The notes under the pieces are model-generated. The model had not been told where the DNA came from, searched no databases, and was given only the letters and a program-made list of their open reading frames with translations. The position numbers and the translations under genes were made by a program. A stretch of DNA of 7,696 nucleotides from Desulfobacteraceae bacterium. GTDB taxonomy: Bacteria; Desulfobacterota; Desulfobacteria; Desulfobacterales; Desulfobacteraceae. Below, one piece after another: positions 1-5,276 of the stretch; within the stretch, counting starts at the first letter, position 1, and the number at the start of each line of letters is the position of its first letter. Location of the stretch: positions 1-7,696 of the forward strand of contig JAFLJU010000367.1 in assembly GCA_022712835.1 (NCBI GenBank), read 5' to 3'.

Positions 1-17
1 CCATCGGGATAATGCAC

Positions 18-38
18 CCGGAGACCGGAGACCAGAGA
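18..38. repeat. Three tandem 7-bp units (CCGGAGA)
   Basis: Two exact copies of CCGGAGA at 18-24 and 25-31 are followed by a one-mismatch copy, CCAGAGA, at 32-38. The array lies upstream of the EamA transporter gene. It is too short to assign to a repeat family and no function is visible. Confidence 0.5.
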
Positions 39-127
39 TCAAGGTAAGACAAGATAATATTCTTGACGAACCCCTTGGTTTAATATTAGAACAGGCTTTT
101 TTTGGATTTAACGAAATAGAGTGATTC

Positions 128-1009
128 ATGAAACCAACCACTTTAAAATCAGATCTCATATTATTGTTTGTTGCAACCATCTGGGGCCTGGGATTTGTTG
201 CACAACGAATCGGAATGGACCATGTTGGTCCGTTTACCTTTAACGGCCTGAGGTTTATCCTGGGATGCCTTTCATTATTGCCCTTTGTTTTTTTCCCCCG
301 GAGGAAAACAGCGCCAAACAATGCGGGCCTTCTAAAGTCAGGCCTTATCTCAGGAGTTTGTCTATTTTTCGCCATTTCGTTCCAACAGGTGGGGATGGTC
401 TACACCACAGCCGGCAAAGCAGGTTTTATCACAGGCCTTTATGTTGTCATGGTTCCCTTTTTCGGCCTTTTTTTTAAAAGTGAAACCCCCTCCAGCGGTA
501 CCTGGGTCGGTGCATTTTTTGCAAGTATCGGCCTGTTTTTACTCAGTGTGACCCAAAACATGACCATGGAATTTGGTGACGTTCTGGTGCTGGCGTCGGC
601 GGTTTGCTTTACCTTCCACCTGATCATTATCGGCATGCTATCCAATCGGTTTGACGCTGCCAAGCTATCCCTCATCCAATGCCTGGTTTGTGCCCTTTTA
701 AGTCTTTTGACGGCAGCCGTTTTTGAAACCTTTGTGCTCTCGGATATTTTAAATATTACCATTCCGTTGATTTATGGCGGCGTTCTTACTGTGGGGGTGG
801 CCTATTCGCTCCAGATTTACGGACAAAAGAACTCTCCGCCTTCCCATGCCGCCATTATTTTATGCATGGAATCTGTGGTGGCCGCCATTGGCGGCTGGAT
901 CATTTTGAATGAACTGCTTTCAGGGCGTGCCATTTTGGGATGTGCGCTGATGCTAACAGGGATGCTCATATCACAACTCTATTCAAGAAAGAAACATCCT
1001 GCCACTTAG
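128..1009 (+). CDS. EamA/DMT-superfamily membrane transporter
   Basis: A 293-residue integral membrane protein of the drug/metabolite transporter (EamA) superfamily. Family members export or import small metabolites across the inner membrane; the substrate cannot be read from sequence. The N-terminus (residues about 9-29) carries the typical first helix with a W-G-x-x-F pattern (TIWGLGFVAQ), followed by strings of hydrophobic helices. The protein is made of two EamA repeats, roughly residues 9-140 and 150-287, which fits the usual 10-helix, about 290-residue design. The C-terminus is a short basic tail (SRKKHPAT), consistent with a cytoplasmic end. The ATG at 128 has a weak GAGTG-like ribosome site 5 nt upstream. 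No partner gene is fused or overlapping, and the next gene has its own promoter, so this is probably a single-gene unit. The family assignment is secure; the substrate is unknown. Confidence 0.93.
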   Translation: MKPTTLKSDLILLFVATIWGLGFVAQRIGMDHVGPFTFNGLRFILGCLSLLPFVFFPRRKTAPNNAGLLKSGLISGVCLFFAISFQQVGMVYTTAGKAGFITGLYVVMVPFFGLFFKSETPSSGTWVGAFFASIGLFLLSVTQNMTMEFGDVLVLASAVCFTFHLIIIGMLSNRFDAAKLSLIQCLVCALLSLLTAAVFETFVLSDILNITIPLIYGGVLTVGVAYSLQIYGQKNSPPSHAAIILCMESVVAAIGGWIILNELLSGRAILGCALMLTGMLISQLYSRKKHPAT

Positions 1010-1050
1010 CCCCTTGCTTCCTTGGAGTGATATGGGGCCAGTCAGCGATA

Positions 1051-1083
1051 TGAATTTTCCCTCCATGATTTGACAAAAATTCA
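1051..1083. promoter_or_regulatory. 8-bp inverted repeat around the -35 of the HMA gene promoter
   Basis: TGAATTTT at 1051-1058 is the exact reverse complement of AAAATTCA at 1076-1083, with 17 nt between. The repeat flanks the TTGACA box, a position where a bound repressor or activator would affect RNA polymerase. No known metal-regulator operator (CueR or MerR type) is recognisable, so the binding protein is unknown. Confidence 0.35.
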
Positions 1084-1097
1084 ATACCGCTTATAAT
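1070..1097 (+). promoter_or_regulatory. Near-consensus sigma-70 promoter for the HMA gene
   Basis: TTGACA at 1070-1075 and TATAAT at 1092-1097 are both exact consensus hexamers, separated by 16 nt. Transcription would start near 1104 and give a leader of about 35 nt before the ATG at 1139. Such a strong match suggests high basal expression unless a repressor binds. Confidence 0.75.
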
Positions 1098-1138
1098 TGG
1101 AAAATATTTACCCTTACCCACAATATTGGAGGAACCCC

Positions 1139-1354
1139 ATGGCAGACCCAAAAATTACGTTGAACGTGGACAATATGAGTTGTGGACATTGTTCCGGAAT
1201 GGTTCAAAAAACCCTTGAATCCATCACCGGCATATCAGAAATATCCGTGGATCTTGGGGCCAAGCAAGCAAGTTTTTGTGTTCAGGAAGACGCCCTTGTG
1301 GCCCAGGCCATTGATACTGTTACAAAGGCAGGATACCCGGCTTCCCAGAGATAG
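1139..1354 (+). CDS. Heavy-metal-associated (HMA) domain protein, CopZ/MerP-like metallochaperone
   Basis: A 71-residue single-domain HMA protein. The metal-binding loop MSCGHC (Cys15 and Cys18) follows the first strand, and the rest fits the beta-alpha-beta-beta-alpha-beta ferredoxin-like fold (VQKTLESITGISEISVDL, then a C-terminal GYPAS). The family binds soft metals, usually Cu(I) and in MerP-type proteins Hg(II), through the two thiols and passes them to P-type ATPases or other partners. There is no signal peptide, so it acts in the cytoplasm, which favours a CopZ-like role over periplasmic MerP. The start is set by a strong GGAGGA site at 1128-1133, 5 nt before the ATG at 1139. An in-frame ATG at 1097 overlaps the -10 box and is rejected. 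No P-type ATPase is adjacent. It is about 1.5 kb from the hgcAB operon; a link to mercury handling is possible but only inferred. Confidence 0.9.
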   Translation: MADPKITLNVDNMSCGHCSGMVQKTLESITGISEISVDLGAKQASFCVQEDALVAQAIDTVTKAGYPASQR

Positions 1355-1381
1355 AAAACGGGATAGAAAACACCCATAGAC

Positions 1382-2605
1382 TTACAAAAGCCTGGACAGA
1401 TCAAAGCTTTCCGATCGATTAATGGTCAGGATAAACCGTCTAAGAAGATCTTTGTCAAAACAATGGGACATGCCCAGATCACGAAGCTTGGTCCGGGCTT
1501 CCACCCGTTTTTTTGCCTCTTCTTCCAGCATTTCCCGTTCCCGGAGACGTCGCAGCTTGGCCTCATAATCACCTCTTACAATAGTGATTAAAGGAATTTT
1601 TGGGTTTTCTTTGGCCTCGGCCTCAAATTTTTGAAGGGTCTCAAGGTAGGGGTTCTCTCCTGCCATGATCTTCAATGCGTCAAAGGGTGACCGGGGTTCC
1701 TTGTAGGGCCGTTTTGAGGTTAAGGCATCAAACACATCACAAATGTGACAAATTTTTGCGACCAAGGGGATTTGATCACCGGAAAAACCGCAGGGGTATC
1801 CGCTGCCGTCTTCATTTTCATGGTGGTATAAAATGGTCTGCATGGAGGAACGAGGCAGCTGGGTCTCAAAGAGCAGGCTTGTGGCATAGGCGGTATGGGA
1901 CTGCATGATCACATATTCAAGATTGTCGAGTTTTCCCTTTTTATTGATCACGCTCTTTGGAATTTTGATTTTTCCAATGTCATGGAGAAAACCTGCAGCT
2001 GCCGCCTGGATCATAAGATCCCTTAATTGTGCATCACTAACATCAAACAAATCCGGGTTGGAATTTATAAAGGTGGCCGTCAGCCAGCCCACCTTGATGG
2101 AGTGGGTATGGGTTTGATAATCATGGCCGATAAGATCGGCAATCCCCTTTAATGATTCAATACTGGAGATAAAATCCATGGCCTGGGCGATCAGCTTTTC
2201 AATATTTTCAATAACCTGGTTACAGTCCTGGGGAGATGCAAAATTTGCCGCAAAGGATTCCTGGACCACTTCGGTGGCCAAATTGATAAGTGTCCCGGTT
2301 TTCTTTTTAACATCAATGGATTCATGGTTCAGGATAAATTCCAGGTTATTTTTTACATATCGGCCATACTCAAGATTTTGATTGCAATGGATATAAACGA
2401 TCTCCCAGGTACCCAGCAACTGGATAAGTCGATCCTGGGGAATGGACCGGGAATCCACCAGAAGGCAACGAAACCGATATTCTCCATTTTTCAGGACAAA
2501 GCGCTCAAATAATGAAAATTCCAAGAGAGACTCGGGATTTATGGACAAAGGGTCAATTGCAATAAATGAACTACCGTCATCAATATACTCTGTTGCCAGG
2601 ACCAT
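1382..2605 (-). CDS. HD-GYP domain protein, probable c-di-GMP phosphodiesterase
   Basis: A 407-residue cytoplasmic protein with a C-terminal HD-GYP domain, a family that hydrolyses the second messenger cyclic di-GMP. Visible motifs are the upstream THTHS histidines (about 166-168), the HD pair in GFLHDIGKIKIPKSV (His208-Asp209), HHENEDGSGYP (about 261-271, containing the GYP signature) and DVFDALTSKRPYK (290-302). All the metal-binding and signature residues I can check are present, so it is probably active. The N-terminal about 150 residues match no domain I recognise and have no clear membrane segment. Residues about 323-376 are highly charged and likely form a coiled coil. The start chosen is the ATG at 2605, preceded on the - strand by a GGGGGGAAGGG purine tract. 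An upstream in-frame ATG at 2671 would add 22 residues that lack a ribosome site. It converges with the HMA gene (27-nt gap) and diverges from the arsR-hgcAB operon. Confidence 0.9.
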   Translation of the reverse strand: MVLATEYIDDGSSFIAIDPLSINPESLLEFSLFERFVLKNGEYRFRCLLVDSRSIPQDRLIQLLGTWEIVYIHCNQNLEYGRYVKNNLEFILNHESIDVKKKTGTLINLATEVVQESFAANFASPQDCNQVIENIEKLIAQAMDFISSIESLKGIADLIGHDYQTHTHSIKVGWLTATFINSNPDLFDVSDAQLRDLMIQAAAAGFLHDIGKIKIPKSVINKKGKLDNLEYVIMQSHTAYATSLLFETQLPRSSMQTILYHHENEDGSGYPCGFSGDQIPLVAKICHICDVFDALTSKRPYKEPRSPFDALKIMAGENPYLETLQKFEAEAKENPKIPLITIVRGDYEAKLRRLREREMLEEEAKKRVEARTKLRDLGMSHCFDKDLLRRFILTINRSESFDLSRLL

Positions 2606-2814
2606 TATACCCTTCCCCCCTTTCCACTGTACGAAAAAACAGCAAATTATTCTCGTTCCACCCGATAGCAAGTTTTTCTACGGTATCACAATAAATATCA
2701 GGATCTCTTGTTTCTGTAAAGAGGCGGATGCCAAATAGGCCACCAAGGCCGGGCACCAGTGCCGCCCCCCCGACCCAAATTCCGGAGACCTCTCCCCCCG
2801 GAAAAAAGAAGCTG

Positions 2815-2843
2815 TTGACAACCAAAGATTTTTCATTTATCGT
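2815..2843 (+). promoter_or_regulatory. Sigma-70 promoter of the arsR-hgcA-hgcB operon
   Basis: TTGACA at 2815-2820 and TATCGT at 2838-2843 are separated by the optimal 17 nt. The -35 is perfect and the -10 matches 4 of 6. Transcription would begin near 2850, inside the adjacent operator, leaving a leader of about 34 nt before the arsR ATG. The weak -10 fits a regulated promoter. Confidence 0.6.
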
Positions 2844-2864
2844 TAATCACCGATAAACGATAAA
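2836..2864. promoter_or_regulatory. Probable ArsR operator overlapping the -10 box
   Basis: TTTATCGTT at 2836-2844 is the exact reverse complement of AACGATAAA at 2856-2864. In addition CGATAAA is tandemly repeated (2851-2857 and 2858-2864), so the left half-site can pair in symmetry with either right copy. The element covers the -10 and the start point, where a repressor dimer would block polymerase. Autoregulation by the downstream ArsR-family protein is the natural inference. Confidence 0.6.
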
Positions 2865-2883
2865 CAAAAGAGAAACCCATTCT

Positions 2884-3171
2884 ATGGATACAAAAGACAC
2901 AAAAACTGATAGGAAAAAACTGGCAGAGATCTTCAAGTCCCTGGGGCATCCCACCCGGATAAAAATCGTGGAGCATCTTATTGATATGGATACCTGTGTG
3001 TGTGGGGAAATTGTCGATATTTTCCCCTTTTCCCAGTCCACCATCAGCCAGCACCTGAAACACCTCAAGGCATCAGGGATTGTCTGCGGAGAAGTGGAAG
3101 GGCCGAAAACCAGATTTTGCGTTGATAAACAAATATTAAACCAGGTGAAAGCCTATATGGGAAAACTATAA
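2884..3171 (+). CDS. ArsR/SmtB-family metalloregulator, first gene of the hgcAB operon
   Basis: A 95-residue winged-helix repressor of the ArsR/SmtB family. KKLAEIFKSLGHPTRIKIVEHL (about 11-32) is the standard first helices, and SQSTISQHLKHLKASGIV (about 50-67) is the helix-turn-helix. Cys38-Val-Cys40 directly precedes the DNA-binding helices, as in the ELCVCDL metal site of classical ArsR, so it probably senses a thiophilic metal or metalloid (arsenite, or possibly Hg). Cys68 and Cys79 are further candidate ligands. In this family metal binding releases the repressor from its operator. It lies only 16 nt upstream of hgcA on the same strand, and an ArsR-type gene cotranscribed with hgcAB is known from other mercury methylators. 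It therefore likely controls its own operon through the inverted repeat at 2836-2864. The inducer cannot be determined from sequence. Confidence 0.93.
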   Translation: MDTKDTKTDRKKLAEIFKSLGHPTRIKIVEHLIDMDTCVCGEIVDIFPFSQSTISQHLKHLKASGIVCGEVEGPKTRFCVDKQILNQVKAYMGKL

Positions 3172-3187
3172 CATAGCAGGAACATCT

Positions 3188-4348
3188 ATGAACGCCAAGA
3201 AAGACATCCCCCGGACAAACACCCTGTCCACTTCCGGAGTGACCCTCATGCCCGCAATGGACAGACAAGCGGGCGACAACCCCATGTCAGACCCCATGTC
3301 GGTTCATGAGAAACCCGGATACAGCCTCTGCCCCTATGTGGCCGATTTTATCGCCACCGATGCCGGCCCCGTGCCCCGGATAAAAACAAAACTTTCTGCA
3401 CAGGACCGAGGTTCCACCATCCGTGTTCGCTGTGGAATAGACCGCAACCGCTATACCGTAGCCCCGGGACTTTATGGGGTGGGTCATCCGGACAAGAAAT
3501 CGGAGATCCTTGTCACTGCAAACTTCAAGATGACCTTTGACCACCTGCGCCGGGAACTTTCATCCCTGAACGCCTGGATACTGGTCCTGGATACCAAAGG
3601 GGTCAATGTCTGGTGTGCGGCAGCCAAAGGGACCTTTTCCAGCCGGGAACTTACCCACCGCATTAAACGATCAGACCTTGATAAAATAGTGGATCACAAA
3701 CGGGTGATTGTCCCGCAACTGGGGGCCGTCGGCATCTGTGCACAAACCGTAAAAAAAGAATCCGGGTTCCGGGTGGTCTATGGCCCGGTGCGGGCCGAGG
3801 ATATTGTAACCTTTCTGGAAGACGGTCGAAAAGCGACCCCCTCCATGCGGGTCGTCACCTTTACCTTTTTAGAAAGAATCATCCTGACCCCGGTGGAATT
3901 GCAGATCATGCTCAAACCGGCACTGATCACCGCCCTTATTCTCTTTATCCTTTCGGGCATGGGCCCGGAAATTTTCTCTTTCTCAAGTTCCGGGTACAGG
4001 GGAATTCTGGCCCTTGCTGCCCTGGTAACCGGTATCCTGTCAGGGGCGGTCATTACCCCGGCACTCCTGCCCTATATCCCCGGCAGGGAATTTGCCCTCA
4101 AGGGTCTCGTTGTTGGCAGCCTGACGGGTGTGATCATGCTGGGGGTTATTCCCACTGTCGTTTTCAGCGCCGGACTTGCCCTGTTCCTGTTCTGCCTGGC
4201 CATCAGTTCGTTTTTGGCCATGAGCTTTACCGGCACCACCCCTTTCACCTCCCCTTCCGGGGTTGAAAAAGAGATGAAGCGATATATACCCGTCCAGTTG
4301 GTCTCCCTGACACTGTCCGCAGGGCTCTGGATTTACTCCGCATTTTAA
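3188..4348 (+). CDS. hgcA: HgcA, corrinoid methyltransferase for mercury methylation
   Basis: A 386-residue membrane-anchored corrinoid protein that transfers a methyl group to Hg(II), producing methylmercury. The N-terminal soluble domain resembles the corrinoid domain of the acetyl-CoA pathway protein CFeSP. It holds the cap-helix motif at 140-147 (NVWCAAAK), in which Cys143 is the predicted lower axial cobalt ligand (equivalent to Cys93 of strain ND132). The C-terminal part (about 240-384) has five predicted membrane helices and the conserved TGTTPFTSPSGVEKEMK segment. The motif departs from the published consensus N(V/I)WCA(A/G)GK: the Gly before Lys is Ala146 (codon GCC). The protein also has about 50 more N-terminal residues than ND132 HgcA (338 aa). 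The ATG at 3188 is supported by AGGA at 3178-3181; later in-frame ATGs lack such a site. It lies between arsR and hgcB (19-nt gap) in one operon. HgcA identity is secure; activity with Ala146 is untested. Confidence 0.95.
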   Translation: MNAKKDIPRTNTLSTSGVTLMPAMDRQAGDNPMSDPMSVHEKPGYSLCPYVADFIATDAGPVPRIKTKLSAQDRGSTIRVRCGIDRNRYTVAPGLYGVGHPDKKSEILVTANFKMTFDHLRRELSSLNAWILVLDTKGVNVWCAAAKGTFSSRELTHRIKRSDLDKIVDHKRVIVPQLGAVGICAQTVKKESGFRVVYGPVRAEDIVTFLEDGRKATPSMRVVTFTFLERIILTPVELQIMLKPALITALILFILSGMGPEIFSFSSSGYRGILALAALVTGILSGAVITPALLPYIPGREFALKGLVVGSLTGVIMLGVIPTVVFSAGLALFLFCLAISSFLAMSFTGTTPFTSPSGVEKEMKRYIPVQLVSLTLSAGLWIYSAF

Positions 4349-4367
4349 TTTAAAGGAACGAAATACC

Positions 4368-4661
4368 ATGAAAGATTTCAGACACTTAGAAGCGGTATCC
4401 ACCCTTGTGCTGGACAAGGAAGCCTGTATCGGCTGCAGCATTTGCACCGAGGTCTGCCCCCACCAGGTACTGGAAATGCACGACAAAAAAGCAAAAATTG
4501 TGGATTTTAACGCGTGCATAGAATGCGGGGCCTGCGTCAACAACTGTCCCTCGAGTGCCCTGACCGTCAACCCCGGCGTTGGCTGAGCCCCCTATATTAT
4601 CCAGGTCTGGATAAAAGGCAAAGCAAATGCATCCTGTGGAGACGGCGGGTGTTGCGGCTAG
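4368..4661 (+). CDS. hgcB: HgcB, 2x[4Fe-4S] ferredoxin of mercury methylation, probable selenoprotein (TGA codon 73 = Sec)
   Basis: HgcB is the dicluster ferredoxin thought to reduce the HgcA cobalamin and to handle or deliver Hg(II). Cluster motifs are CIGCSICTEVCP (Cys20, 23, 26, 30) and CIECGACVNNCP (Cys50, 53, 56, 60), the second being the family signature. A TGA at 4584-4586 would end the protein at residue 72, just after NPGVG. In HgcB that next residue is an invariant Cys (Cys73 in ND132), shown by mutagenesis to matter for methylation. Reading through the TGA in frame gives APYIIQVWIKGKANASCGDGGCCG and a TAG at 4659-4661, which restores the usual length (97 versus 95) and the C-terminal vicinal Cys95-Cys96 pair. 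With the SECIS-like hairpin at 4597-4614, I read codon 73 as selenocysteine. AAGGAA at 4353-4358 serves the ATG. The alternatives are a nonsense mutation or a sequencing error (TGC or TGT to TGA). Confidence 0.88.
4587..4619 (+). promoter_or_regulatory. Candidate bacterial SECIS element in hgcB
   Basis: Directly after the in-frame TGA (4584-4586), TTATCCA (4597-4603) pairs perfectly with TGGATAA (4608-4614), leaving a GGTC apical loop (4604-4607). The loop begins 17 nt after the TGA, within the range described for bacterial SECIS elements. Its tip, AGGUCU, is the same as the apical part of the E. coli fdhF SECIS that SelB contacts. A lower stem can form between CCT (4591-4593) and AGG (4616-4618), or between GCC (4587-4589) and GGC (4617-4619). 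One difference is that the U below the upper 3 bp is paired here, whereas it is bulged in fdhF. A SelB-dependent system elsewhere in the genome is required but not visible here. Confidence 0.75.
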
Positions 4662-4703
4662 GGTAACCCCCGATAGCCCCGATACCGAAAATGAGGGAAG
4701 GAT

Positions 4704-4735
4704 ATTGTTTGACAATAGAGTTTAGTCGGTATACG
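4704..4735 (+). promoter_or_regulatory. Promoter and small dyad upstream of marR
   Basis: A perfect -35 TTGACA (4709-4714) and a -10-like TATACG (4730-4735) are spaced by 15 nt, shorter than ideal. The -35 is embedded in the palindrome ATTGT-TTG-ACAAT (4704-4716), a plausible MarR-type half-site pair. The predicted start point near 4742 falls at the beginning of the long inverted repeat at 4739-4775. Confidence 0.4.
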
Positions 4736-4738
4736 CTT

Positions 4739-4775
4739 TTCCCATGAATTGTCAAAAACAAAAAATTCATGGGAA
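4739..4775. repeat. 12-bp perfect inverted repeat over the marR start
   Basis: TTCCCATGAATT (4739-4750) is the exact reverse complement of AATTCATGGGAA (4764-4775), with a 13-nt A-rich loop. The annotated ATG of marR (4744-4746) is in the left arm. As DNA this could be a regulator operator at the transcription start; as RNA it would hide the start codon in a stable hairpin. Confidence 0.6.
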
Positions 4776-5205
4776 GTTTCAATCCCTCATGGCCCTGGCC
4801 AGTAAGCTGGATAAAGCCCCCAGGAAATTTGGAACAGGCCAGTCCCTTTCCCACTCAGAAATCCATATGATCGAAATAATCGGTGACAATGAAAACATGA
4901 GTGTCACCGATATAGGGAAATGGATCGGCGTGACAAAGGGTGCCATTTCCCAAGGGTTGAAGCGGCTTGAAAAAAAAGAACTGACCACAAAAAAAACAGA
5001 TCCGGAAAATTTGTCCCGATCCATTGTCTATTTAACGGCCAAGGGAAATATGGCCTATTGGGCCCACAAACACTGGCACGAAACAATGGACGGAGGTTTC
5101 AGCCATTACCTAAAGGCGCTTGATCCCCACAGTACAGATATTATCGTCGATTTTTTAACCCGGATAGAAGATTTTCTGGCCCGTAGAATTCAATCCTCCG
5201 ATTAA
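4744..5205 (+). CDS. MarR-family winged-helix transcriptional regulator
   Basis: A 153-residue MarR-type regulator, a family of dimeric repressors (sometimes activators) that leave DNA when small ligands or oxidants bind. The winged helix spans about residues 37-100: SHSEIHMIEII, then VTDIGKWIGVTKGAISQGLKRLEKKEL with the recognition helix about 64-77, and a charged wing ending in VYLTAKG. The C-terminal helices (about 105-150) form the dimer interface. The start is uncertain. ATG 4744 has no ribosome site and lies inside a 12-bp hairpin arm, while ATG 4789 (residue 16) follows GGGAAG at a long 12-nt spacing and would give a 138-residue protein. The longer form keeps a more complete first helix. 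A SAM methyltransferase gene follows 71 nt downstream on the same strand and is the likely target along with the regulator's own gene. The ligand is unknown. Confidence 0.9.
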   Translation: MNCQKQKIHGKFQSLMALASKLDKAPRKFGTGQSLSHSEIHMIEIIGDNENMSVTDIGKWIGVTKGAISQGLKRLEKKELTTKKTDPENLSRSIVYLTAKGNMAYWAHKHWHETMDGGFSHYLKALDPHSTDIIVDFLTRIEDFLARRIQSSD

Positions 5206-5213
5206 AACACAGA

Positions 5214-5229
5214 TCAAAAACAAAAAATT
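5214..5229 (+). repeat. 16-nt direct repeat shared with the marR start region
   Basis: TCAAAAACAAAAAATT occurs here, upstream of the methyltransferase gene, and identically at 4752-4767 in the loop and right arm of the marR inverted repeat. A GTATAC hexamer also occurs near each copy (4729-4734 and 5241-5246). A shared regulator site is possible. The sequence is A-rich, so coincidence cannot be excluded. Confidence 0.45.
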
Positions 5230-5276
5230 TTGCCCGTAGTGTATACCAGCTAAACACAAAATCTTAAGGAGACACC

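Noticed and set aside
3..47. Possible C-terminal tail of an upstream gene ending at TAA 45-47
   Set aside because: Only 14 codons are visible and they contain the 7-bp repeats; there is nothing to recognise.
2606..2671. 22-residue N-terminal extension of the HD-GYP protein from an ATG at 2671
   Set aside because: The ATG at 2605 has a strong purine-rich ribosome site; the extension is basic, Cys/Phe-rich and lacks one.
2580..2825. Small - strand frame of 81 codons with a TTG start, upstream of and overlapping the HD-GYP gene
   Set aside because: It has no recognisable domain and no ribosome site, it reads through the ribosome site of the HD-GYP gene, and its start lies within the arsR promoter. 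The composition is not absurd, so a real small protein cannot be fully excluded.
4368..4586. hgcB as an ordinary 72-residue ferredoxin ending at TGA
   Set aside because: It would lack Cys73 and the C-terminal Cys pair, although both the tail and its frame are intact downstream and a SECIS-like hairpin follows the TGA. Truncation remains the main alternative but explains less.
4667..4684. Direct repeat CCCCGATA (4667-4674 and 4677-4684) after hgcB
   Set aside because: It is only 8 nt long with no symmetry or T-run; it is neither a terminator nor a clear operator.
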